Source of the DNA: Corynebacterium mastitidis DSM 44356
GTDB taxonomy: Bacteria > Actinomycetota > Actinomycetes > Mycobacteriales > Mycobacteriaceae
DNA: 64,000 nucleotides
Direction: 5' to 3'
NCBI RefSeq assembly: GCF_000375365.1
Contig: NZ_AQXB01000004.1
Location: 62,001 to 126,000, forward strand
Positions within the stretch are counted from its first letter, which is position 1, and each line of letters opens with the position of its first letter. The notes beneath the pieces are model-generated. The model searched no databases. It had not been told where the DNA came from and saw only the letters and a list, made by a program, of their open reading frames with translations. Made by a program: the position numbers and the translations under genes. Positions 53,198 to 63,939 of this stretch are shown one piece after another.

Positions 53198-54514
53198 CTA
53201 GAGGGCCTGGAAGCCGAGGTCCAGGTCCGCCAGGATGTCGTCGATGTGCTCGATGCCCACGGACAGGCGGATGGTGGCCGGGGAGACGCCGGCGCGGGCC
53301 AGCCCGTGCTCGTCGGACTGCGAGTGGGTGGTGGTGGCCGGGTGCGCCACCAGCGAGCGCACGTCCCCGATGTTGGCGAGGTTGGAGTGCAGGCGCAGGG
53401 CGTCGATGAAGCGCCACGCCTCCTCCTTGCCGCCCGCCACGTCGAAGGAGAGCACGGATCCGGTGTGCCGCAGCCCCAGCTTCTCCTTAAGCGGGTACCA
53501 GGGGGAATCCGGCAGGCCCGCGAAGTTCACCCGGGTGACCTTGGGCTGGCGTGCCAGGTACTCGGCCACCTTGAAGGCGTTGGCGTTGTGCCGCTCCACG
53601 CGCAGGCTCAGGGTGTCCAGCCCCTGGAGGGTGACCCAGGCGTTGAAGGGGGAGAGCGTGGCCCCGGTATCGCGCAGCAGGCCCGCGCGGGCCTTGAGGC
53701 CGAAGGCCACCTCCCCGAGGTCGGCGTACCGCAGGCCGTGGTAGGCGGCGTCCGGGGTGACAAAGTGCGGGAACACCGGGGCGCCGTCGCGCTCCACCGT
53801 CCAGTCGAAGGAGCCGCCGTCGATGAGCACGCCGCCGATCCCGGAGCCGTTGCCGGTGTAGAACTTGGTGAGCGAGGCCACCACCACGTCCGCGCCGAGC
53901 GCCAGCGGGCGGGCCACGGCGGCGGTGGCGATGGTGTTGTCCACGATCAGGGGCACCCGGTGGCGGTGGGCCACCTCCGCCACGGCGGGGATGTCCAGGA
54001 TGTCCGCCTGGGGGTTGGCGAAGGTCTCGCCGTAGAAGGCCTTGGTGTTGGGGCGCACGGCGGCCTCCCAGGAGGCGGGATCGTCCGGGTCCTCCACGAA
54101 GGTGACCTCGATGCCCAGCCGGGCCAGGGTGACCTGGAAGAGGGTTTCCGTGCCGCCGTAGAGGCGCGGGGAGGTCACGATGTGATCCCCGGCGGAGGCC
54201 AGGTTGAGGATCGCGGCGGTCTCGGCAGCCTGCCCGGAGGCGAAGGCCACGGCGTGGGTGCCGCCCTCCAGGGAGGCCAGGCGGTTCTCCAGGGCCTCGG
54301 TGGTGGGGTTGGTGAGGCGGGAGTAGATGGGCCCGGCGTCCTCCAGGGCAAAGCGCTGCTTGGCGTGCTCGGCGGAGTTAAACACATAGGAGCTGGTCAG
54401 GTGGATGGGTTGGTTGCGCGAGGCGGTGTCGGAATCCACCGCCTGCCCCGCGTGGATGGCGCGCGTCTCAAAGTTCCACTCGCTGGCCCGGGAGTTGTCG
54501 TATCGGGTTGCCAT
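53198..54514 (-). CDS. metY: O-acetylhomoserine sulfhydrylase
   Basis: 438 residues, PLP enzyme of the Cys/Met metabolism family. Joins O-acetylhomoserine and sulfide to homocysteine. PLP Lys in VVASLTKFYTGNGSGIGG; substrate regions SSYVFNSAEHAKQRF and IYSRLTNPTTEALE; length typical. GAAAGGCG precedes the ATG. The direct-sulfhydrylation route (metX, metY) is complete here. Confidence 0.96.
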   Translation of the reverse strand: MATRYDNSRASEWNFETRAIHAGQAVDSDTASRNQPIHLTSSYVFNSAEHAKQRFALEDAGPIYSRLTNPTTEALENRLASLEGGTHAVAFASGQAAETAAILNLASAGDHIVTSPRLYGGTETLFQVTLARLGIEVTFVEDPDDPASWEAAVRPNTKAFYGETFANPQADILDIPAVAEVAHRHRVPLIVDNTIATAAVARPLALGADVVVASLTKFYTGNGSGIGGVLIDGGSFDWTVERDGAPVFPHFVTPDAAYHGLRYADLGEVAFGLKARAGLLRDTGATLSPFNAWVTLQGLDTLSLRVERHNANAFKVAEYLARQPKVTRVNFAGLPDSPWYPLKEKLGLRHTGSVLSFDVAGGKEEAWRFIDALRLHSNLANIGDVRSLVAHPATTTHSQSDEHGLARAGVSPATIRLSVGIEHIDDILADLDLGFQAL

Positions 54515-54566
54515 GATTCGCCTTTCGGTCCGTGTGCTCTCTTATGTCGCTGGCACCCCACCATAA

Positions 54567-54582
54567 TGAACAGCTTTGTCTA
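54567..54582 (-). promoter_or_regulatory. McbR-like operator upstream of metY
   Basis: On the minus strand TAGAC-AAAGCT-GTTCA, about 53-68 bp before the metY ATG. Same asymmetric architecture as the metX and metQ sites. Confidence 0.5.
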
Positions 54583-54743
54583 TATGGAAGATTTATATTC
54601 AGACCGCCCGCCCTGTATGTTCAAGGGCGATTCGCAATGAACGTTAAGGCAATCACACGCGGGTGTCGGTGTGTGGCGGCGTACTCCAGGCGCGCGGCCG
54701 CGTGCCGACGCCCCGGGGTGCGCGGCAGGGAAGGCACGGTGCG

Positions 54744-56951
54744 GTGGAGGTTCTGCGCAACAAGGACACGGGCACGCCGGTGGGGGTGGCGGGCCAGCGC
54801 CCCTCGGGGGCGTCGAGGGCCGTCATGGCGGTGATCGCGCTGGTCGCCGCCCTGGGCTGGGCGATGATCGCCCTGAACAGGGGAGAGACCATCAGCTCCG
54901 TGTGGCTGGTGGCCGCCGCCGTGGGCTCCTACGTGATCGCCTACACGCTGTACTCGCGGCTCATCGCCTACAAGGTGGTGCGGCCCCGCGACGATCGCGC
55001 CACCCCCGCCGAGCAGTACGCCGACGGCAAGGACTTCGTGCCCACGGACCGCCGCGTGCTCTTTGTCCACCACTTTGCCGCGATCGCGGGCGCGGGCCCG
55101 CTGGTGGGCCCGGTCATGGCCGCCCAGATGGGCTACCTGCCGTCCACCCTGTGGATCGTCCTCGGCGTGATCTTCGCCGGGGCGGTGCAGGACTACCTGG
55201 TGCTGTGGGTGTCCACCCGGCGGCGGGGCCGCTCCCTGGGGCAGATGGTGCGCGACGAGATGGGCCGCGTGGGCGGCGCCGCGGGCATCGTGGCGGTCAT
55301 CGCCATCATGATCATCATCATCGCGGTGCTGGCGCTCATCGTGGTCAACGCCCTGGCACACAGCCCGTGGGGCGTGTTCTCCATCGCCATGACCATCCCC
55401 ATCGCCCTGTTCATGGGCGTGTACATGCGCTACCTGCGCCCGGGGCGGATCGTGGAGGTCTCCGCCATCGGCGTGGTGCTCCTGCTGGCGGCCATCGTGG
55501 CCGGGGGCTGGGTGGCGGAAACCGCCTGGGGCGCGGAGTGGTTCACCCTCTCGCCCGTGGTGCTCGCCTGGTGCCTCATCGCCTACGGGGTGGTGGCCGC
55601 GCTGCTGCCGGTGTGGCTGCTGCTGGCCCCGCGCGACTACCTCTCCACCTTCATGAAGATCGGCGTGATCGCGCTGCTGGCCGTGGGCATCCTCATCGTG
55701 CGCCCCGAGGTGCAGATGCCCGCCGTCACGCAGTTCGCCCGCGAGGGCGGCGGCCCGGTGTTCTCCGGCTCGCTGTTCCCCTTCCTCTTCATCACCATCG
55801 CCTGCGGCGCGCTCTCCGGGTTCCACGCCCTGATCTCGTCCGGCACCACGCCCAAGCTGGTGGAGAAGGAATCGCAGATGCGCATGATCGGCTACGGCGG
55901 CATGCTCATGGAGTCCTTCGTGGCCATCATGGCGCTCATCGCCGCCGTGGTGATCGACCGCCACATGTACTTTGTGATGAACGCCCCCGCCACCCTCACC
56001 GGCGGCTCGGCGGACGCCGCCGCCACCTGGGTCAACTCCCTCGGGCTGCCCGGGGCCGACCTCACCGCGCAGCGGCTTCTCGACGCCGCCTCGGGCGTGG
56101 GGGAGGAGACCATCATCTCGCGCACCGGCGGCGCGCCCACCCTGGCCTACGGCATGTCCCAGATCCTCACCGAGGTCTTTGGCAACGCCTCCCTCCAGGC
56201 GTTCTGGTACCACTTTGCCATCATGTTCGAGGCGCTGTTCATCCTCACCACCGTGGACGCGGGCACCCGCGTGGCGCGCTTCATGATGACCGACACCCTG
56301 GCCTCCGTGCCCGGCCTGGCCCGCTTCCGCGACCCCTCCTGGACCCCCGGAAGCTGGATCGCCACCCTCCTCGTGTGCTCCCTGTGGGGCTCCATCCTGC
56401 TCATGGGCGTGAGTGACCCCCTCGGCGGCATCAACGTGCTCTTCCCGCTCTTTGGCATTGCCAACCAGTTGCTCGCCGCCATCGCGCTCTCCCTGGTGCT
56501 CGTGGTGGTGGTGAAGAAGGGCCTGTACGCGTGGGCCTGGATCCCCGGCATCCCCCTGGCCTGGGACCTGGTGGTGACCATGACGGCCTCCTGGCACAAG
56601 ATCTTCTCCTCCGACCCCGCCATCGGGTACTGGGCGCAGCACCGCCGCTTCCGCGACGCCCTGGACCAGGGCCTCGACTCCCTCGGCAACGCCTCCTCCC
56701 GCGAGGCGATGGAGGCCGTGGTGCGCAACACCGCCGTGCAGGGCGTGCTCTCCATCGTGTTCGCCGCGCTGGTGATCGTGGTGATTGCCGCCGCCGTGGC
56801 CGCCTGCGCGCGGGCGATCAGGGTGCGGGCCGCCGGTGGGCAGCCGCAGACCAGCGAGGAGCCCTTCGCGCCCTCCCGCCTGTTCGCCCCCGCCGGGCTC
56901 GTGGCCACCAGGGCGGAGAAGGAGATTGAAAGGGAGGTGCTGCGCTCGTGA
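54744..56951 (+). CDS. cstA: Carbon starvation protein CstA-type (pyruvate/peptide) transporter
   Basis: 735 residues, about sixteen membrane segments. VHHFAAIAGAGPLVGPVMAAQMGYLP and GFHALISSGTTPKLVEKE are CstA hallmarks. Members import pyruvate or peptides during starvation. GTG 54744 is chosen (GGGAAGG upstream; then VEVLRNKDTGTPVGVAG); GTG 54663 in frame would add 27 residues and cannot be excluded. Its stop overlaps the next start (GTGA), the usual cstA-ybdD pairing. Confidence 0.92.
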   Translation: MEVLRNKDTGTPVGVAGQRPSGASRAVMAVIALVAALGWAMIALNRGETISSVWLVAAAVGSYVIAYTLYSRLIAYKVVRPRDDRATPAEQYADGKDFVPTDRRVLFVHHFAAIAGAGPLVGPVMAAQMGYLPSTLWIVLGVIFAGAVQDYLVLWVSTRRRGRSLGQMVRDEMGRVGGAAGIVAVIAIMIIIIAVLALIVVNALAHSPWGVFSIAMTIPIALFMGVYMRYLRPGRIVEVSAIGVVLLLAAIVAGGWVAETAWGAEWFTLSPVVLAWCLIAYGVVAALLPVWLLLAPRDYLSTFMKIGVIALLAVGILIVRPEVQMPAVTQFAREGGGPVFSGSLFPFLFITIACGALSGFHALISSGTTPKLVEKESQMRMIGYGGMLMESFVAIMALIAAVVIDRHMYFVMNAPATLTGGSADAAATWVNSLGLPGADLTAQRLLDAASGVGEETIISRTGGAPTLAYGMSQILTEVFGNASLQAFWYHFAIMFEALFILTTVDAGTRVARFMMTDTLASVPGLARFRDPSWTPGSWIATLLVCSLWGSILLMGVSDPLGGINVLFPLFGIANQLLAAIALSLVLVVVVKKGLYAWAWIPGIPLAWDLVVTMTASWHKIFSSDPAIGYWAQHRRFRDALDQGLDSLGNASSREAMEAVVRNTAVQGVLSIVFAALVIVVIAAAVAACARAIRVRAAGGQPQTSEEPFAPSRLFAPAGLVATRAEKEIEREVLRS

Positions 56952-57130
56952 GGGGCCTGCTGCGCAAGGCGTACTGGTACGTGGCGGAAATGATGGGGGA
57001 GAACGCCTACCGGCACTACGTGGAGCACCTGCGCGCCCACCACCCCGAGGCCCCGGTGCCCACCGAGCGGGAGTTCTGGCGGGCGACCTGGGCGGAGCAG
57101 GGGGCCAATCCGGGGGCGCGGTGTTGTTAG
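56948..57130 (+). CDS. ybdD: YbdD/YjiX family small protein
   Basis: 60 residues. LLRKAYWYVAEMMGENAYRHYVEHLRAHHPEAPVPTEREFWR is the complete YbdD/YjiX signature. In enterobacteria these small proteins are needed for the activity of their CstA/BtsT-type transporter. The GTG overlaps the cstA stop. Confidence 0.93.
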   Translation: MRGLLRKAYWYVAEMMGENAYRHYVEHLRAHHPEAPVPTEREFWRATWAEQGANPGARCC

Positions 57131-57189
57131 GGGGTGCCCGGGGGCATACACATTGCCGATACGCACGTTATCCCGTACGTTGCGGTGGC

Positions 57190-57433
57190 ATGGCAAGCAC
57201 CACGTCCACCGCTGCCCGCGCTCACTTGTATCGCTTGATTGACAAGGTAAACGAGCACTCAGATGCGCTTCTCATCACGGGACAGCGCCACAACGCGGTA
57301 CTGGTGGGTGAAGAGGACTGGCGGGCTATTCAAGAGACCTTGTACCTGACATCCATTCCTGGCATGGCGGAATCCCTGCGTGAGGCTGAGGCTGAAGGAG
57401 TTCAGGGGGGGTTCCACGGAGCTGGAATGGTAG
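57190..57433 (+). pseudogene. yefM: YefM-type antitoxin, frameshifted near its 3' end
   Basis: MASTTSTAARAHLYRLIDKVNEHSDALLITGQRHNAVLVGEEDW is a clear Phd/YefM antitoxin. After EGVQGG the run GGGGGGG (about 57404-57411) carries one base too many: with six G the frame would end STELEW-stop at 57431-57433. As it stands the antitoxin frame runs directly into the toxin frame, fusing them. The C-terminal toxin-binding tail is therefore altered. Confidence 0.7.
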
Positions 57434-57666
57434 GCCCGGAATGGCGGATTGTGTATTCAAAGCGTGCGCGCAAGGACGCGCGAAACCTTTCCGCTGCGGG
57501 GTTAAAGTCTAAAGCGCAGGCTCTCCTCGGCCTTGTGAGAGGCCGGTGGGTCATCTCGCCGGATACTTCTCCTGCAGGATCAACATTCAGCACCGGCTGG
57601 TTTATAAGATCCTTGAGGAGGAGAAAAACCGTGCTGGTGCTGCGCATGTGGAGCCACTACGAATAA
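57427..57666 (+). pseudogene. yoeB: YoeB/Txe-type toxin, internally deleted and frameshifted
   Basis: WRIVYSKRARKDARNLSAAGLKSKAQALLGLVR is the N-terminal half of a YoeB/Txe ribosome-dependent mRNA interferase. The frame is then wrong until TVLVLRMWSHYE at the end. The intact middle (GHLAGYFSCRINIQHRLVYKILEEEK) is found one frame over, about ten residues normally before it are missing, and the frame is regained at an extra A in GAGAAAAACC. The toxin is almost certainly dead. Confidence 0.7.
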
Positions 57667-57668
57667 TG

Positions 57669-57710
57669 CGTAAAGGGAGGGTACCCGCTTGGGGCTACCC
57701 TCCCTTTACG
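57669..57710. terminator. Hairpin terminator between the TA remnant and icd
   Basis: CGTAAAGGGAGGGTA (57669-57683) and its exact reverse complement (57696-57710) make a 15-bp stem with a 12-nt loop, 14 nt after the icd stop on the minus strand. It serves icd and may serve both directions. Confidence 0.75.
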
Positions 57711-57724
57711 GCAGAGGGAACTAC

Positions 57725-59977
<2,253 letters not shown>

Positions 59978-60045
59978 TCATCTCAACGGCTATCCAGGGT
60001 ACTCCCATCGAGGGCTCCGGGGGAGATTCGTTACCTAGGCCATTG

Positions 60046-61008
60046 CTAGGACATTGCCACGCCGTGGCGCCAGTACCCCATGAAGGCCACCCGGGAGCGG
60101 GGCACCCCGGCCTCGCGCACCAGGTAGCGCCGCAGGCCGCGCACCATCCCGGATTCGCCCGCCACCCAGTAGTAGGGCTCCGCCGGGGCCTCCGGCGCGG
60201 AGGGCTCGGGGACCTCCCACACCAGGCGGGCGGCGTCCCCGGTGAGGCGGGGCGGGGGCAGGGGAGCGTCGCCGTGGGCGGTGTCGCGGTGGCGCGCGGC
60301 GACGTGGGAGCGCAGCGCCGCGTCCAGGAGGCTGCCTCGCGGCGCGCCCTGACGCGGCAGCCACTCCACGCTGGCCGTGGGGGCGTGGTCGATGGGCAGT
60401 CGGTCCGCTGCCGAGGGGACCTCGACGTAGGCGCGCGCCGTGGCCGCCGGGTGGTGCCGGGGCAGGTCCTCGAGGATGCGCGCGATGGCGGGGGCGGCGG
60501 TCTCGTCGCCCGCCAGGGTGATCGCGCGGGCCTGGCCTGGTGCGAAGGCGATGCCGGTGCCCCGGTCCACGCCGCGACGCGGCCCCACCACCAGGATCTC
60601 CCGGCCCGGGCGCGCCCTGCGCGCCCACTCGGCGGCCGGGCCGGAGGAGCCGGGGGCGAGGTGGAGGGCAAAGTCCACGGTCAGCTCGGTGGCCCCCGCT
60701 CCGCCTGTGGCCGCGCCCTGGCGCAGCGCCCGGATGGAGTAGGTGCGCATGTCCCCACGCCGCTCGGCGGGCAGCGCCAGCCACTCGCGGTACCACTCGG
60801 GGGAGTCCGGCAACGGGGGCAGCCCGTGCGGTGGGCGGGGGAAGAGGAGCTTGATGCGCTGATCGTAGACGGGGTTGCCGGAGTTGCCGATGCGCGCCAT
60901 CCCCGGCCCGCCCAGGACCACGCGCACAAAGTGCGGGGAGAGGCGGCGCGCGCGCAGCACCCGGGCGCGGGCCACGGCGTAGGGGTGGGTGGGCTGCGTG
61001 GTGGGCAC
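60046..61008 (-). CDS. Siderophore-interacting protein (FAD-dependent ferric-siderophore reductase)
   Basis: 320 residues, ferredoxin-NADP reductase-like. The FAD site (MRTYSIRALR), the covering GDETAAPAIARIL and the C-terminal VAGESGMVRGLRRYL match the SIP/ViuB family, which releases iron from siderophores by reduction. GTG 61008 is preferred (GGGAAAGG upstream); the frame extends to 61302 over xth but this is not family sequence. A DtxR-like box overlaps the promoter. Confidence 0.9.
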   Translation of the reverse strand: MPTTQPTHPYAVARARVLRARRLSPHFVRVVLGGPGMARIGNSGNPVYDQRIKLLFPRPPHGLPPLPDSPEWYREWLALPAERRGDMRTYSIRALRQGAATGGAGATELTVDFALHLAPGSSGPAAEWARRARPGREILVVGPRRGVDRGTGIAFAPGQARAITLAGDETAAPAIARILEDLPRHHPAATARAYVEVPSAADRLPIDHAPTASVEWLPRQGAPRGSLLDAALRSHVAARHRDTAHGDAPLPPPRLTGDAARLVWEVPEPSAPEAPAEPYYWVAGESGMVRGLRRYLVREAGVPRSRVAFMGYWRHGVAMS

Positions 61009-61045
61009 GGTGCGGGCCTTTCCCTCAAGCGGCGTTCCTGATTGG

Positions 61046-61064
61046 GTAGTCAAGCCTAACCTAC
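61046..61064 (-). promoter_or_regulatory. DtxR-like iron box upstream of the siderophore-interacting protein
   Basis: On the minus strand GTAGGTTAGGCTTGACTAC agrees with the DtxR consensus at 14 of 19 positions and contains the uninterrupted core TAGGTTAGGCT. It is the best of the three boxes in this window. Confidence 0.7.
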
Positions 61065-61167
61065 CGTGTGCGCCGCGCGGCCCGGGGTGGGGATTGGTCG
61101 GCGGGAGGCCCCTCGGCGGCCCGCCCGCGCGCCGCCGGGCGCGATTGGCCTTGCCCCGATGTGTGTC

Positions 61168-61173
61168 TATTGT
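61168..61173 (+). promoter_or_regulatory. -10 box of xth (leaderless)
   Basis: TATTGT ends 7 nt before ATG 61181. Confidence 0.5.
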
Positions 61174-61180
61174 GGTGCGC

Positions 61181-62092
61181 ATGACGCTGACCATTACCTC
61201 CGTGAATGTCAACGGCGTGCGCGCCGCCACCAAAAAGCGCAGCGAGGACAACCTCGGGATGAACGCCTGGTTACGGCGGGCGCAGCCGGACGTGGTGCTC
61301 ATGCAGGAGGTGCGCGCCAGCGTCGAGCAGACGCACGCCGCCCTGGCCCCCGTGCTGGAGGAGGGCTGGCACTACGCGGGCGCCCCGGCGGCGGCCAAGG
61401 GCCGCGCGGGGGTGGGCATCCTCAGCCGCACCCCGCTGCACGACGTCTCCGTGGGCTTCGGCTCCTTCGAGGATTCCGGGCGCTGGATCGAGGCCACGGT
61501 GGAGGCGGAGTTCGGCCCGGTGCGCGTGGCCTCCCTCTACCTCCCCTCCGGCTCCGAGGGCACGGAGAAGCAGGACGAGAAGTACCGCTTCCTTGATGAG
61601 TTCGGGCCCCTGCTCGACGAGCGCGCCGAGCGGTACCCCCACATGGTCGTGGGCGGGGACTGGAACATCTGCCACCGCCGGGAGGACCTGAAGAACTGGA
61701 AGGGCAACATGAAAAAGTCCGGCTTCCTGCCGGACGAGCGGGCCTTCATGGACTCCGTGTTTGGCACCTTCCCGGACGAGGCCACCCAGGTGGAGGCCGG
61801 GATCGGGGAGTACATGGGCGCGGTGGACTACCCGGGCGGCCCGGCCCGCGCGGCGGCCGCCGAGCCGAGGTGGTTTGACGTCAACCGCCGCCTCAACCCG
61901 GAGGGGCCGGGGCCCTACACCTGGTGGACGTACCGGGGCCAGGCCTTTAACAACGACGCCGGGTGGCGCATCGACTACCAGGCCGCCACCGCCGCCATGC
62001 TCGAGCGCGCCCAGCGCACCTGGGTGGACAAGGCGGACGCGGTGGAGCTGCGCTGGTCCGATCACTCGCCGCTCAACGTCGCGTACGCATAA
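61181..62092 (+). CDS. xth: Exodeoxyribonuclease III family protein
   Basis: 303 residues, EEP fold. NVNGVRAATKK, MQEVRAS with the metal Glu, GGDWNICH, WRIDYQAAT and SDHSPLNV are the AP-endonuclease/exonuclease III motifs, all in place. Repairs abasic sites. ATG 61181 from the -10 spacing. The stop overlaps the next start (TAATG). Confidence 0.94.
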   Translation: MTLTITSVNVNGVRAATKKRSEDNLGMNAWLRRAQPDVVLMQEVRASVEQTHAALAPVLEEGWHYAGAPAAAKGRAGVGILSRTPLHDVSVGFGSFEDSGRWIEATVEAEFGPVRVASLYLPSGSEGTEKQDEKYRFLDEFGPLLDERAERYPHMVVGGDWNICHRREDLKNWKGNMKKSGFLPDERAFMDSVFGTFPDEATQVEAGIGEYMGAVDYPGGPARAAAAEPRWFDVNRRLNPEGPGPYTWWTYRGQAFNNDAGWRIDYQAATAAMLERAQRTWVDKADAVELRWSDHSPLNVAYA

Positions 62093-62979
62093 TGCTGCTT
62101 TCCGTACTGTACATAGTGGGAATCACGGCGGAGGCCGTGACCGCCGCGCTGTCCGCGGGGCGGCAGAAGATGGACGTCTTTGGCGTGGTGATGGTGGCCT
62201 GCATGACGGCCCTGGGCGGCGGCGTGGTGCGCGACGTGCTGCTCAACAACTACCCGCTGACCTGGGTGGAGCACCCGATCTACCTCATCATCGTGATGGT
62301 GGCCGCGCTGGTGACCATCTCCCTGTCCTTCCTCATGCACTACTTCCGGGTGCTCTTCCTGGTGCTCGACGCGGTGGGCCTTGCCACCTTCTCCGTGCTG
62401 GGCACCAGGATCGCCCTGGAGCTGGGGCACGGCTTTGTCATCGCTACGGTCTCCTCGGTGGTCACGGGCGTGGCGGGCGGCATCCTGCGCGACCTGATGT
62501 CCGACCGCATGCCCCTGGTGTTTGCCAACGAGCTGTACGCCTCCATCTCCGTGCTGGTCACCGTCACCTATATGGGGTTGTTGCAGGTGGGCGTGACCGA
62601 GCACTGGGTGGTCATCGCCGCGCTGGTGATCGGTTTTGGCGCGCGCTGCCTGGCCATCTACTACGACAAGGGCCTCCCGGTGTTCGAGTACCTGGGCCGG
62701 GACCAGCCCATCGACCCCCGCGTGCGGCTGTCCTACCACCTGCTGCGGCGCGGCTGGCGCAGCGCGCGGCGCCGCTCCGGCTACGATGCCGCCCGGTACG
62801 CCCTGCTCAACCGCCAGGCCGGGAGGCACCACCGCAAGCCCAAGAACGGCGACATTCAGTGGTCGCTGGACGTGGAGCTGGACGCGAAGAAGCGGCGCAA
62901 GCACGCCCGGGAGCCCCGGGACAGGGTCCAGGTGTGGCCGCCGAAGAAGGCGCGCAAGAAGGCCCCCAGTGGTGAATGA
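62092..62979 (+). CDS. TRIC-type cation channel family protein (UPF0126)
   Basis: 295 residues. Two repeats of a three-helix unit: GVVMVACMTALGGGVVRDVLL and ATVSSVVTGVAGGILRDLMSD carry the GGGxxRD motifs of TRIC channels. After seven membrane segments there is an unusually long basic C-terminal tail of about 100 residues (RRGWRSARRRSGY; DAKKRRKHAREPRD). Start ATG 62092 shares one base with the xth stop. Confidence 0.87.
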   Translation: MLLSVLYIVGITAEAVTAALSAGRQKMDVFGVVMVACMTALGGGVVRDVLLNNYPLTWVEHPIYLIIVMVAALVTISLSFLMHYFRVLFLVLDAVGLATFSVLGTRIALELGHGFVIATVSSVVTGVAGGILRDLMSDRMPLVFANELYASISVLVTVTYMGLLQVGVTEHWVVIAALVIGFGARCLAIYYDKGLPVFEYLGRDQPIDPRVRLSYHLLRRGWRSARRRSGYDAARYALLNRQAGRHHRKPKNGDIQWSLDVELDAKKRRKHAREPRDRVQVWPPKKARKKAPSGE

Positions 62980-62993
62980 CTGTGGACGTGTCT

Positions 62994-62999
62994 TATACT
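62994..62999 (+). promoter_or_regulatory. -10 box of the 63040 gene
   Basis: TATACT at 62994-62999, 40 nt before the ATG; AAGGAAC near 63011 would be in the leader. No clear -35. Confidence 0.35.
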
Positions 63000-63039
63000 C
63001 GCTCCCGATAAGGAACCTCCCGTTTGATTGGATTTCTGC

Positions 63040-63228
63040 ATGGTTGCGATAGTGCTCTTTGTTCTCGGGCTGGCCGGCGTGGTCGGCGGTTTCTTCTGGG
63101 CCGCGGCGGCGGGCCACTCCGTAGCCGCGATCCTCGCGGCCCTGGTGATCGCGGTGGGTGGGTCCCTGATCGCCGCCGCCTGGGCGATGCTGGCGGATAA
63201 GATCAGCCCCACCTCGAAGAGGCTCTAG
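63040..63228 (+). CDS. Small membrane protein, 62 residues
   Basis: Two hydrophobic segments (VAIVLFVLGLAGVVGGFFW and HSVAAILAALVIAVGGSLIAAAWAML) and a short basic end. No family recognised. ATG 63040; TTG 63028 in frame is an alternative. Confidence 0.6.
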   Translation: MVAIVLFVLGLAGVVGGFFWAAAAGHSVAAILAALVIAVGGSLIAAAWAMLADKISPTSKRL

Positions 63229-63248
63229 GGCGCACGCGCAGCGCACAA

Positions 63249-63286
63249 CGCAGGCCCCTCCCCACGGGTTCGTCGGGGGAGGGGCC
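63249..63286. terminator. Bidirectional hairpin terminator
   Basis: CAGGCCCCTCCCC and GGGGAGGGGCCTG form a perfect 13-bp stem, followed by AGTTGCTTT on the plus side, between two convergent genes. Confidence 0.75.
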
Positions 63287-63295
63287 TGAGTTGCT

Positions 63296-63937
63296 TTATA
63301 GGCCGCGGCGCGCGCCCAGGGCGGTGAGGCCGAAGGCCAGGGCGCTGCCTGGGATGAGGTACACGTACACGCCGGGCACGGGGGCGGGGATGTCAAGGTG
63401 GATCGTGGACATGCTGGCGCCGAGGACTGCGCCCCCGAAGAAGAACAACGCGATGATGATAGGCAGGACGATGAAGGCGGATATGTTCGTGGAGGCGAGG
63501 CCGCCCACGGCGATCCCGCAGGCCGCAAAGAAGAACAGCATCACGAAGAACACGGTGAAGGTGAGAAACAGCCCCAGGGCCGGGTGAAGGGTGTTCTCGA
63601 GGGTGAACCTCGAGGGCACAGCGCGCACCACGAAGGAGCCGTAGTATCCGTTGAAGTACGAGGTGACCGCCGCCACGGCCCCGAGCGCGGCGGCCACGGC
63701 CGCGGCGGTCAGCGCGGCGCTGGCGGTCCACTGCCTCCAGGTCACGCCGAGGGAGAGGTGCGCCCGCAGGTCGAAGCCGGATACAAAGAAGAGCGAAACC
63801 GTGGCGGCGGGGAGCACGAAGAAGTTCCAGGTGTCCCCCTCCGGGGCAAAGGTGTTACCCAGGCCCACCACCACGGCGACGAGCAGGGTGCCCACCACGA
63901 AGACCCGCCGCGAGGGCTGCGAGAAAACCTTGAGCAT
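63296..63937 (-). CDS. ABC-2-like membrane protein (exporter permease)
   Basis: 213 residues, six membrane segments (VFVVGTLLVAVVVGLG; WNFFVLPAATVSLFFV; AALTAAAVAAALGAVAAV; LGLFLTFTVFFVMLFFFAACGIAVGGL; AFIVLPIIIALFFFGGAVLG; GSALAFGLTALG). It follows the end of another gene by 2 bp on the same strand, which looks like an ABC ATPase tail, so it is probably the permease of a small ABC exporter. Substrate unknown. Confidence 0.7.
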   Translation of the reverse strand: MLKVFSQPSRRVFVVGTLLVAVVVGLGNTFAPEGDTWNFFVLPAATVSLFFVSGFDLRAHLSLGVTWRQWTASAALTAAAVAAALGAVAAVTSYFNGYYGSFVVRAVPSRFTLENTLHPALGLFLTFTVFFVMLFFFAACGIAVGGLASTNISAFIVLPIIIALFFFGGAVLGASMSTIHLDIPAPVPGVYVYLIPGSALAFGLTALGARRGL

Positions 63938-63939
63938 GG

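Noticed and set aside
56785..57189. Upstream extension of the antitoxin frame into cstA-ybdD
   Set aside because: It is a shadow of cstA and ybdD; the antitoxin starts at ATG 57190.
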